Shown one piece after another: positions 59,000 through 64,000 of a stretch of DNA of 64,000 nt. Source of the DNA: Channallabes apus (lineage: Eukaryota; Chordata; Actinopteri; Siluriformes; Clariidae). The notes under the pieces were generated by a model. That model made no database searches, had not been told where the DNA came from, and saw only the letters and a list, made by a program, of their open reading frames with translations. The stretch is from contig CM060113.1 of assembly GCA_030522415.1 (NCBI GenBank), positions 6,241,967 through 6,305,966 of the forward strand, written 5' to 3'. The position numbers and the translations under genes are program-made. How positions within the stretch are numbered: position 1 is the stretch's first letter; every line of letters begins with the position of its first letter.

Positions 59000-60644
59000 A
59001 AAGAGGACGAGGTCAGGACATTAGATTGTGTTCTTCACACAATGGAAGAAAAGAGTTCGCAGGAACCTTCCTGGTGAATCATAAGCCATTATTTGCATGG
59101 CACCGGCTACACAAAACCACCCTAGACATTCGTTTTTTTATGTGGATTATGAACATACCATGAATAAAGTTTATGCCATATTAAATATTTATACAGCAAT
59201 TCTTTATTCTAACTATAGCACTGAGCTGGCTGTAATTTATAGACAACTCAGTGACTCCAGGAAACTACAGCAAATCGTCCATGGGAAGGGTGCCATTACT
59301 TGTGGTCCCAAAGAGAAACTCTATACAGAGCCTAGGAGGCGCGTAGGATCGAATCAGGGATCTCTGCTTCATCCTTGTTTTATCGGTCTGCGTAGTTTCC
59401 CCTCGACCCAGGTTTGTGGAAATAACCCGAAGTGTGAGATGTTGTCATGGCAACGGATCAACTTCCGGATCAAATCCTGGATCGTTTCAAGCGTATCCTA
59501 GTGCTCGTTTGTCAGGAACTGACATCGGCTGCCTGGAACTAAAGCATGCGTATGATTTCTGATGGACCTTTAAAAGGATGATGATGATGATGATGATGAT
59601 TATTCCAGTAAAACTGATTTCTATTTTTCATATAATCCCAGTTAGCATGCTGGGGTCTGACCCAGGGTCAGCAGGATACAGGATTCATGGAGAATATAGG
59701 ATTAAGGGCTCAATGGGCTGCGGCTCATCGGTGGCGGTGCGAGGGCTTGAACCTCTGACCTTAGGATCAGTAAACCCATTAGGATGTCAAGAGTATTTTA
59801 TGAAAATTCTCTAATGATGCTCACGAATGTCATAAACTGGGTATGTTTAAACACAAATAATCTTCATGTTTGAGGATATAAAGATATATTTTGTTGTTTA
59901 CTGACTGGGTTTTAGTTGATATTTTGCCATTACCGCTACAGTATTCGAAGCTCTAACATGAGTCATGCTTTACTGGATGCATATAGACGAGCATCGTTAG
60001 CAGTCGGAGATTTTAGTCTGAATCTTATTTAATCTAATGGATCTCCATCCAAACTTTCTGCCTTTCCATTGCTAATGCATTGCTAATGCTAATAAATTTG
60101 TTTATTTATTTATTTATTTTTCAATCCTTATAGACAAAGATAGAAAAAGCACAAGCTGAGACAGAAACTGACCCTGACTCCGCCCATGTCCAAGGTGAAC
60201 TCTAGGCTGCAGGCTGTCGTGGTGTTCTCGGAGGTGCGGCAGGTACAGGGGAATGTAGGGTAGTGGGAGAAAAAGCTGTTTAGCTAGAAGGGAAAGAGAC
60301 ACATAGAGTGAGAGAGAGAGAGTGAGAGGGTAAGGGTTGCGACAATGACAATTGTTAAAAGCGCTATACAAATAAAATTGAATTGCATTGAATTGAATTA
60401 AGGGTTCGAATGTCCGGCTGGATTTCTGAGACATCGTACAGTACACGCTCTTACTTACCCGAAGAGTTGCTCAAGAAGCTAACCGAGGAGTTGCTGATAG
60501 TCAGGTTAGATTTTAGCAGGTTAGTGTTGTTTAGGTTCTTGATTTTCTCCAGCATTTGAAAGAGTTTGTATGATAATTCCTCTCCACGTTGCTCAGCTCT
60601 TAGCAGCCTCCAGTAAACACTGTGGAATTGCTCGGGCGACGCAC
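32451..60644 (-). CDS. mgat4d: MGAT4-family N-acetylglucosaminyltransferase (mgat4d-like by position), 5' end missing
   Basis: MGAT4 enzymes (glycosyltransferase family 54) add a beta-1,4-linked GlcNAc to the alpha-1,3-mannose arm of N-glycans in the Golgi; mammalian MGAT4D is a testis protein reported to inhibit MGAT1. Fourteen exons join in phase: 60644-60459, 60283-60173, 58952-58819, 56724-56678, 54510-54397, 54303-54228, 52804-52690, 49122-48992, 47122-47015, 45864-45671, 39833-39755, 39080-39005, 34565-34453, 32468-32451. They give 499 codons plus stop. A stem with a cluster of N-glycosylation sequons comes first, then the catalytic domain ([31 protein letters not shown], metal-binding [30 protein letters not shown]), then the C-terminal lectin-like domain ([20 protein letters not shown]). 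The anchor exon was not found. Family assignment is firm; the mgat4d name rests on adjacency to scoc. Confidence 0.9.
32469..34452. other. mgat4 last intron, mostly unique AT-rich DNA
   Basis: Includes a (TAATC)n minisatellite at about 32925-32968 and a (TCC)n tract at about 33429-33457. No other feature was recognised. Confidence 0.5.
34453..34565 (-). CDS. mgat4d: mgat4 exon M
   Basis: 113 nt, acceptor TGCAG|GC, donor GAA|GTGAGT. It encodes [20 protein letters not shown] and [17 protein letters not shown]. The frame stays open past the donor for about 35 codons, but that read-through text has no family similarity. Confidence 0.9.
34985..35170. repeat. fish repeat tail with 'GATAAGAGCGTCTG' core
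   Basis: AAGTCGCTCTGGATAAGAGCGTCTGCCAAATG at about 35121-35152 is the well-known teleost repeat tail, followed by TAAATGTAAATGTAA. Upstream are short repeats of ACAGTATGTC. Confidence 0.65.
35385..35830 (-). mobile_element. Tc1-derived element, degraded
   Basis: Plus-strand words such as TCTTGGAAGGCCGTCCACAAG, GAGGTCAGGCACTGATGTTGGACGAGAAGG, CATGTTGGAATGGAAAAGG and CCCTTCACTGGG are antisense relics of a fish Tc1 element. Stops break all frames, and right and left borders are approximate. Confidence 0.6.
35985..36110 (+). repeat. SINE-like fragment
   Basis: GGAGTGTGGTGGCTCAGTGG (A-box type) and GGGGGTTCGAGTG (B-box type), then CCCTTAACCCCAACTGCTC. A tRNA-derived SINE family related to 36645-36870. 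Confidence 0.55.
36595..36880 (+). repeat. SINE with LINE-like tail
   Basis: Contains GGCACAGTGGTGGCTCAAATG, TTAGATTCAAGCCCCAGCACC, GCTCTTAACCCTATCTGCTCC and the tail AAAGGACATGTGACAAATAA. That tail recurs at 63340-63360. A second B-box-like GGTTCAATCCC stands at about 36609-36619. Confidence 0.6.
37999..38036. repeat. (AAT)n microsatellite
   Basis: About 38 bp of AAT repeats in the mgat4 intron between exons M and L. Confidence 0.95.
39005..39080 (-). CDS. mgat4d: mgat4 exon L
   Basis: 76 nt, acceptor TTCAG|ATC, donor ATAG|GTATCG. It encodes [20 protein letters not shown] and GFIII, the linker before the last strands. Confidence 0.88.
39087..39139. repeat. (CA)n microsatellite next to mgat4 exon L
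   Basis: An interrupted (CA)n tract starting about 7 nt from the acceptor of exon L; in transcript sense a (TG)n tract serves as most of the acceptor's upstream region. Confidence 0.95.
39340..39715. repeat. cluster of (CA)n, (GT)n and G-run tracts
   Basis: (CA)n at about 39349-39378, (GT)n followed by an 11-G run at about 39603-39639, and (CA)n at 39682-39714. The last lies about 40 nt downstream of the exon K donor in transcript sense. Confidence 0.9.
39755..39833 (-). CDS. mgat4d: mgat4 exon K
   Basis: 79 nt, acceptor TCTAG|G, donor GAT|GTAGGT. It encodes [20 protein letters not shown] then EVLPSD, with the conserved sequon NTT. Confidence 0.95.
40611..40746 (+). repeat. SINE 3' half with (GAAT)n tail
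   Basis: GCGATGGATTGGCACCCTGTCC through AGGATTAAGCGGTATAGAAGATGAATGAATGAAT. Nearly identical to 48190-48330. Confidence 0.8.
41735..41769. repeat. (CA)n microsatellite
   Basis: A 35-bp (CA)n tract in the large mgat4 intron. Confidence 0.95.
42631..42669. repeat. (CA)n microsatellite
   Basis: A 39-bp (CA)n tract in the same intron. Confidence 0.95.
43098..43136. repeat. (GT)n microsatellite
   Basis: About 39 bp of (GT)n with one CA interruption. Confidence 0.93.
43453..43495. repeat. (CA)n microsatellite
   Basis: A 43-bp (CA)n tract. Confidence 0.95.
43660..44343 (+). repeat. LINE 3' end with (AT)n and (GATTT)n tail
   Basis: Text such as CATCAGACTGCTGAACACTGACC, CACTTTACACTGTCACTTTA and CTTGCACATAAGAATTTCACT is the 3' end of a fish L2-like LINE, ending ACAATAAAAGTGATTTGATTTGATTTG at about 44311-44341. 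An expanded (AT)n tract lies inside at 44098-44161. The open frames rich in Tyr/Ile or Cys/Val here are repeat artefacts. Confidence 0.65.
45671..45864 (-). CDS. mgat4d: mgat4 exon J (start of lectin-like domain)
   Basis: 194 nt, acceptor TTCAG|GAT, donor AAAG|GTGAGA. It encodes [20 protein letters not shown] and [20 protein letters not shown], then the beta-strand [17 protein letters not shown]. Confidence 0.95.
45985..46225 (-). repeat. SINE copy, inverted, diverged
   Basis: Reading minus, the A-box-like TAACGACTTAGCGGTTAGCAC, a GGTTCGATTCCCGC B box, TGCATGTTCTCTCC and CAAAGACATGCAGATTAGG occur in the order of the 47931-48330 family. Confidence 0.65.
46382..46860. mobile_element. Tc1-type MITE, 479 bp
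   Basis: Inverted ends CAGCTCTGGAAAAGAAATTA and its counterpart ending CCCAGAGCTG are flanked by TA on both sides. Interior words (GAGACCACTGCAAAATAATCAG, ACGTTGCTGTTGGGTAACTTTA) match a common fish element. No transposase remains. Confidence 0.85.
47015..47122 (-). CDS. mgat4d: mgat4 exon I
   Basis: 108 nt, phase 0 at both ends, acceptor TACAG|AAA, donor AAA|GTGAGA. It encodes [20 protein letters not shown] and [16 protein letters not shown]. Confidence 0.95.
47725..47840 (-). repeat. SINE-like fragment, inverted
   Basis: Reading minus: GTGGTGGCTCAGACGGTTAAGG, then GGGTTACTGGGTTACGGTTAAG and TGCTCTAGGGGGCGCTG. This is the head of the 'GGTGGCTCAG' SINE family. Confidence 0.55.
47931..48330 (+). 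repeat. full-length tRNA-derived SINE
   Basis: Starts GGCGCGGTGGTGTAGTGG, has the A-box-like TAGTGGTTAGCACTGTCGCC and the B box GGTTCGATTCC (about 47998-48008), the TGCATGTTCTCCCCGTG block, the 'CAGGTTAGGCTAATTG' block, the 'CCCTGTCCAGGGTGTACCCC' block and a (GAAT)n tail. The head carries an extra copy of GTGGTGTAGTGGTTAGC, so the A-box region is duplicated. It is the best copy of the family in this window. Confidence 0.85.
48992..49122 (-). CDS. mgat4d: mgat4 exon H
   Basis: 131 nt, acceptor TACAG|GG, donor ACC|GTAAGA. It encodes [20 protein letters not shown] and [20 protein letters not shown], both conserved in the family. Confidence 0.95.
49295..49325. repeat. (GT)n microsatellite
   Basis: A (GT)n tract of about 27 bp in the intron upstream of mgat4 exon H. 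Confidence 0.9.
49490..50089. repeat. purine-rich (GA-rich) low-complexity flank
   Basis: Non-periodic GAA/GAGA-rich DNA leading into the minisatellite. In transcript sense it is a CT-rich intron stretch. Confidence 0.8.
50090..52672. repeat. 2.6-kb minisatellite of 10/15-bp units (GATGAGGAGA family)
   Basis: Units are GATGAGGAGA (10 bp) and GATGAGGAGAGGAGA (15 bp), with an AGAAGAGA variant. One strand is almost pure purine (with a single T per unit). The variant GAGATGAGAG recurs with a spacing of 127 bp in three places (50711/50838, 51486/51613, 52079/52206), so a higher-order pattern exists. All three minus frames lack stops, which creates spurious open frames of about 1000 codons of Ser/Leu/Pro/His. 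It lies in the mgat4 intron between exons G and H, ending about 13 nt from the exon G donor. Confidence 0.95.
52690..52804 (-). CDS. mgat4d: mgat4 exon G (LEDD metal-binding motif)
   Basis: 115 nt, acceptor TACAG|CTGGAG, donor ATAG|GTACGT. It encodes [16 protein letters not shown] to [14 protein letters not shown] is the DxD-like motif that binds the UDP-GlcNAc metal. A copy of the donor word (ATAG|GTATC) sits 11 nt further in the intron, at the edge of the minisatellite. Confidence 0.95.
52810..52877. repeat. (CA)34 microsatellite at mgat4 exon G acceptor
   Basis: A 68-bp perfect (CA)n tract. In transcript sense the (TG)n ends with TTACAG directly at the exon. Confidence 0.98.
52930..53283 (+). 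repeat. LINE-type 3' tail
   Basis: GGACCGTTGCACAAGACACT, GCATTTCACTGCATTTCGTACTGTGT and GTGACAAATAAAATTTAAATTTG: the typical 3' end of a fish LINE, plus orientation. Confidence 0.6.
53284..54122. repeat. purine-rich (GA-rich) low-complexity tract
   Basis: About 840 bp of GAA/GAGA-rich DNA without strict periodicity, on the other side of exon G. Open frames rich in Phe/Ser/Leu on the minus strand are artefacts. Confidence 0.85.
54228..54303 (-). CDS. mgat4d: mgat4 exon F
   Basis: 76 nt, acceptor TTTAG|GT, donor CAG|GTGACC. It encodes [20 protein letters not shown] then TYYVQ, a highly conserved block just before the metal-binding motif. Confidence 0.95.
54397..54510 (-). CDS. mgat4d: mgat4 exon E
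   Basis: 114 nt, donor AA|GTATGA. The acceptor that keeps the frame is GTGAAG|TTTTTCAG; it gives [18 protein letters not shown] with the same length as in MGAT4A/B. A stronger-looking TTTTTCAG|ATG lies 8 nt further in but would create an immediate stop. Confidence 0.85.
54597..55178. mobile_element. hAT-like non-autonomous element
   Basis: Inverted ends CCAGGGCCTGACAT (54597) and ATGTCAAGCCCTGG (to about 55178). Inside are a LINE tail in inverse orientation (54967-55027) and the module ACCCGCC..GGCGGGTGGGCGGGTGCC (55062-55170) that is shared with the hAT element at 3876. An exact target duplication could not be seen. Confidence 0.6.
55311..55340. repeat. (GT)n microsatellite
   Basis: A 30-bp (GT)n tract in the mgat4 intron between exons E and D. 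Confidence 0.93.
55341..56677. other. mgat4 intron, remainder
   Basis: Includes a CAAC/CAAA-rich low-complexity stretch (about 55720-55865) and a GC-richer patch (56010-56275). No gene or named repeat was found. Confidence 0.4.
56678..56724 (-). CDS. mgat4d: mgat4 exon D (47 nt)
   Basis: 47 nt, acceptor TACAG|AC, donor GAA|GTAAGT. It encodes [15 protein letters not shown] and two bases. With the previous exon it forms the family's AETD motif. Confidence 0.9.
57190..57733. mobile_element. DNA transposon with 'CTTTTCCACTGCATAGT' inverted ends
   Basis: Left end GCCTCTTTTCCACTGCATAGTG and right end CTATGCAGTGGAAAAGCGCC are inverted. The interior repeats GCGGCACAGCACGGTTCAG against CTGAACTGAACCGTGTCGTG. 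This is a common fish TIR element, perhaps PIF/Harbinger or hAT; superfamily not settled. No transposase domain is readable. Confidence 0.65.
57764..58256. mobile_element. Tc1-type MITE, about 490 bp
   Basis: Ends CAGCCGCGGCCAAAAGTTGT and, inverted, AATTGTCCATGGCTG; inner inverted words GAATGACACAGATAT / ATATTTGTGTCATT. It is a recognised fish Tc1-derived type. No transposase. Confidence 0.75.
58819..58952 (-). CDS. mgat4d: mgat4 exon C (start of catalytic domain)
   Basis: 134 nt, acceptor CTTAG|TG, donor GAG|GTAATT. It encodes [18 protein letters not shown] to ILIIIFVAE. The (CA)n tract at 58965-58995 lies 12 nt upstream of the acceptor in transcript sense. Confidence 0.92.
58965..58995. 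repeat. (CA)n microsatellite at mgat4 exon C acceptor
   Basis: A 31-bp (CA)n tract, (TG)n in transcript sense, 12 nt upstream of the acceptor of exon C. Confidence 0.95.
59040..60110. other. mgat4 intron between exons C and B
   Basis: Holds a (GAT)n run at about 59578-59600 and, at 59640-59800, a SINE-like piece on the minus strand with GGTTCAAGCCCTCGC as B box. The 59100-59500 stretch is not recognised. Confidence 0.4.
60173..60283 (-). CDS. mgat4d: mgat4 exon B
   Basis: 111 nt, acceptor TCTAG|CT, donor G|GTCAGT. It encodes [20 protein letters not shown] then [14 protein letters not shown], the conserved lead-in to the catalytic domain (LPHL..SLQP..GxGR). Confidence 0.9.
60459..60644 (-). 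CDS. mgat4d: mgat4 exon A (stem region)
   Basis: 186 nt, acceptor TGTAG|GT, donor TCGG|GTAAGT. It encodes [20 protein letters not shown], a helical stem, then four sequons within about 28 residues (NNT, NLT, NSS, NSS). It begins with two bases of a split codon, so at least one 5' coding exon precedes it. Confidence 0.82.
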
Positions 60645-60761
60645 CTACAAGAAGAGGGACACATGTAGTTCTGTTAAGTCTGAAAAGCCCACCTATAGGA
60701 GTTAGGAAGTGAAAGGTCCATATTCTCAGTACTGTTTTTAAAAGTATGTTTTTATACAGTT

Positions 60762-61285
60762 ATATGTAAATGTTAGTGCCCCCTCTTTTAATACTACACT
60801 ATGTGTTTTTATGTAAAAAAAAAAAAAAAAAGTGCCACAGCAAAACAAGCCCAAAGCATCACCCCTCCATCTCTGTTTCTGACACTGGGTACCAGTCTTT
60901 TTCCGCTAAAATGCTAAAATCCACTTTGGTCTCATTTGTCTACAGGACATTGTTCCAGAAGTCTTGCGTTCTGCTCACATGCAGTTTTGCGAACCTCAGC
61001 TCCTGTGTTCTCTTTAGACTGAAGAGATCATTTCTGGGAAGATCGGCAACTGTCTTGAAAGCTTTGTTTGAAATAGTTTTATAACCCTTTCCAGATTGAT
61101 GTGCAACCACAATTGCTTCTCTAAGACCATTGCTTATGTCTTTCCCTCTTGCCATTATGTTAACACACACCTGGATGCTCCAGACCAGCAAACTGCCAAA
61201 ACTTTAGCTTTTATAAAGGTCTGCACACCTGCTGATGATCCAGGGCTGATGAATTAAACGAAAGGGCACTAACTTTTACACACGA
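60762..61285 (-). mobile_element. Tc1-like element, internally deleted
   Basis: Ends TGTAAATGTTAGTGCCCCCT and AGGGCACTAACTTTTACACA are inverted. The minus frame from 61155 encodes MARGKDISNGLREAIVVAHQ then SGKGYKTISNK, the N-terminal helix-turn-helix of a Tc1 transposase, then jumps to a C-terminal relic (LPRNDLFSLKRT). Most of the catalytic domain is gone. Confidence 0.8.
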
Positions 61286-62315
61286 CTGTCCTGGAACATA
61301 ATAACATAAAATACAAATGTGACATATTTATTACTTCTAACATGTTTAAAGTCTTTTATTCAGTTCTTTTATTTGTTCACCAATACGCCAATTCCCACCG
61401 ACCCGCCTCCACTATCATGTAAAAGCCACCAAACAGGATTAGCGACAGCTAAAGCACGTTTCCTTCGAGAGACGTGAAGGAAGTTCCAGTGTGAGTCTTG
61501 AATTTGTTTACGCAAATTCCACTCAAATTCATTAACAAATCCTGCAGGTCCTGACAAGTCTGTGCTGTAGCTTAAAAAGTCCCCTGGTTTCAATTCTCCC
61601 AGTATGCATTCTTCAACACTACTGTATAATGTACTAATGTAAGTCTTCTACGTAATAATTTGAACGTCTACATTCCTGCGACATCATTCCAATATTCCGG
61701 TAGTGGAAAGATTTACACGTTATAAAAGTAAGGATAACTTCCGTTCTACTCGACATACTGTATACAAAAACCCAAATTTGGCTTCCATATGAGCACATAG
61801 ATATTTTTTATAGTTACTTTATCATACAAATCGTATAGGTTTTAAGAGTTAATTTTCCTTTTAAAACTAATTTTAAAGGTATGTGTTTATTATTCGGACA
61901 CATGCTTGAAAGATTCCCTTTCTATTCACGACTTAAATATACTGCAAAGGCGCTGTTACACTTTTGAAACCTGTATTAAAACACTAATTACAATTACTTT
62001 TTTGTATAATGCATTGAAAAAGAAATTCCCAGATAGTAAAATGTCCATTATCATGACTTTATCCGTAAATGTTTTCTTCTAAAAGTGCTCATTACTTAGC
62101 AGGATAAACGAGAGTTCACATGCTATGATGTCATGCATTGCCTAATATGACACTTGCAGACATAGACAAAGATCAGATAAAAAACAGCAGTGTTCATTTA
62201 GTTCACAAAGGCGGGACAAGAACAAAGAAGGCACTGATGGTTTTTATAGCATTTTACTAGAAGCTATAAAAACATACAGTATTACAGAGTTCTGCGTAAA
62301 GATGGAATGACATTA
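61286..62315. other. upstream flank or first intron of mgat4, nothing recognised
   Basis: A minus frame at 61593-61369 gave no recognisable protein. No signal-anchor exon could be identified here. Confidence 0.4.
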
Positions 62316-62830
62316 TACACTACCGTTCAAAAGTTATAGATCACTTTCTAACTCCATGACGGTTCCTGATGTTTATTTCTTTCTACATTGTAAAGTTTTG
62401 CTGAAGGCGTCCAAAAGCTGCATGAATCTCCTTTGAACAGTTGATATTGAGATGTTTCTGCTACTTCTGCTCTGTAAAGACTTCATAACGCCTCTAATCT
62501 GAGCTGCTGTTAATTGGTCATTTTTCAGGCTGATAACTCTAAATGAACTTCTCGTCTGCAGCAGAGGTAGGTTTTGGTCTCGTCCTCCTGGGACGGCCTT
62601 CATGAGAGACAGTTTCATTATGGCGCTGGACGGATTTTGCAAATGCACTTACAGACAATACTGTTCTTGCAGGAACTATTACACAAAGGCCGACCTCTGT
62701 GTCTTAAAATAACAACTAACTGTTGTTTCTGTTGTTACATAATTACCTAATTCCATATGTGTTATTTTATAGGTTTGAAATCCACAGTATTGTTGTAGAA
62801 TGTGACCCCAAACTTTTGAACGGTAGTGTA
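62316..62830 (-). mobile_element. Tc1-like element, 515 bp, deleted
   Basis: Ends TACACTACCGTTCAAAAGTT and its complement CTTTTGAACGGTAGTGTA are flanked by TA. The minus frame 62648-62373 encodes MKLSLMKAVPGGRDQ and QIRGVMKSLQSRSSRNISIS, a Tc1 helix-turn-helix piece. No catalytic domain. Confidence 0.85.
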
Positions 62831-63714
62831 TATTCTCTCTCTCTCTCTCTCTTTTTTTTTTTTTAAACAAATATGTCTTTACAACCTGGCTGCAACATTG
62901 TGGCAGAATAACACACTGTCCAAAGCACTCTCCACCCTCTTCTGCATACATGAGTTCACTCCTGGACATGATTGGCTAGCATTGCTATGATTGACAGGTG
63001 ATACTCATATAATTTCCTTTCCTTTTCTTTAAATAACTACTTGGCAGTAAGGAGAACGCTTTTCTGTTGTGACAACTTGATTACACTTGTGAAAAGAATT
63101 GCAAGGATTTAGACTGACTGTTATTCGGGCCTGACATTTTAAAGAGAAATTTCAGGCCGTTTTTGTGAAATTATTGAAATGTTAAAATGTCTTTAAGGAT
63201 TTTTTTATTTTTGCCAGGACTCAGGCCCAGCGACCGTGACGGAGTGTCGGGTGTGTTAGCTAACATCCAAAACTTGATTTTAATATCAATACTGGAGAAT
63301 ATTTCCTATGATATGTGAAGAAGATATTTCATTGTGCTGTAAAGTACATGTGACAAATAATTGAATATTCTTCTTCTTCTTCTTCTTCTGTTAACTGCTG
63401 CGATAGTTACCACTTCCCTTTTATTGTCATTAGCTTCTAAGTTAGACTTCTTCTTTCTGAAGACTAACACACCAACACTGCCTGAATCAGCCATAACGTA
63501 ATGCAAGTCACTCTACACACAGTGTAATGAACATTTACGCTCTAAATTTGATTGATGTTCTTCAACAATTATCGCATTTAGCCAAATAGACACAAGGATG
63601 ATAATACATTGCTAATATATTCTTAAACACATACAGCATGAGCTATGTCGTGATTATACATGCAACTATCACACCCTAGACTGAATATTATATAATAGGC
63701 GTATGACAAAAAAC
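62831..63714. other. flank with LINE tail at 63320-63365
   Basis: Contains (TC)n and T runs at 62834-62864, the tail CATTGTGCTGTAAAGTACATGTGACAAATAA and a (TTC)n run (63368-63389). No gene was seen. Confidence 0.4.
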
Positions 63715-64000
63715 GCAGTTATGAAAGTAAAAACTCCCTTTATTTCTCTATAAAATCCCCAGCTACACTAATGCACTTATCCCAGTGTTTCACTAGTGCA
63801 GGGATACCATCAAGGTAGAACGTTTTCTTAATAAAAAATGCCTAAGCCACGATCGGACTCCCTGCTTCACTTAAGAAACGCTGGACTCCAAGGAGCTCCG
63901 GTAGAAATGGCTTGGAGTGAGGTCAGGATGTGTCTCCGAGCTGAGCTCCTATAATGTGGAAGTGGTGTTGGTGAATAAGTGTACAGTATATACACTTCCC
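63715..64000 (-). pseudogene. mariner-like transposase C-terminal fragment
   Basis: Reading minus, ACATCCTGACCTCACTCCAAG corresponds to the HPDLTPS catalytic region, and further on to the 3' end with CATTAGTGTAGCTGGGGATT. It is cut by the window end and by frameshifts. Same family as the pieces at 8240, 11282 and 27625. Confidence 0.6.

Noticed and set aside
61369..61593. Candidate 5' exon of mgat4
   Set aside because: The frame has no hydrophobic anchor and no clear donor in the phase needed by exon A.

Overview
This is nuclear DNA of a ray-finned fish (teleost). The genes are split by GT-AG introns, the exon-encoded proteins align closely with vertebrate proteins, and the rest is AT-rich and full of typical fish repeats: Tc1/mariner and hAT elements, a DIRS retrotransposon, L2-like LINE tails, tRNA-derived SINEs and long (CA)n tracts. 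The repeat mix would suit a catfish-like species, but that is a weak inference. No bacterial or viral operon, CRISPR array or rRNA gene is present.

Three host genes can be rebuilt exon by exon. (1) setd7, minus strand, 17828 down to 3045: eight coding exons and 373 codons, a MORN-repeat/SET-domain lysine methyltransferase. (2) scoc, plus strand, 24687-26436: three coding exons and 86 codons, the short coiled-coil protein of the Golgi/autophagy system. (3) An MGAT4-family N-acetylglucosaminyltransferase, minus strand, 60644 down to 32451: fourteen coding exons and 499 codons plus stop, with the 5' end (cytosolic tail and membrane anchor) not found in the window. Its position next to scoc points to mgat4d. 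For all three genes the exon phases close without a gap, which is strong internal support. setd7 and scoc are divergent; scoc and the mgat4 gene are convergent.

Layout: 1-500, AT-rich flank with a small GC/ETS-motif promoter-like patch; 500-2340, SINE debris; 2340-17828, setd7, its introns holding a 922-bp hAT element with a perfect 8-bp target duplication, a Tc1 MITE, a degraded Tc1, a 1.5-kb Tc1-like element and mariner fragments; 17829-18130, the setd7 promoter with NRF1-like motifs; 19357-23049, a DIRS-type retrotransposon with inverted terminal repeats, an internal complementary region and decayed genes; 24060-27160, scoc; 27479-28720, repeat copy, mariner piece and L2-like reverse-transcriptase fragment; 28720-32450, AT-rich intergenic DNA with a nested DNA transposon; 32451-60644, the mgat4 gene, whose introns hold several Tc1-type MITEs, SINEs, LINE tails and a 2.6-kb purine-strand minisatellite; 60645-64000, Tc1-like elements and a mariner fragment.

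The most notable host-gene feature is the mgat4 exon encoding the LEDD metal-binding motif. It is squeezed between a (TG)n tract at its acceptor and the 2.6-kb CT-rich minisatellite that starts about 13 nt past its donor. I do not see a wholly new biological system. The points worth checking are splice architecture, repeat-exon interfaces and element structure.
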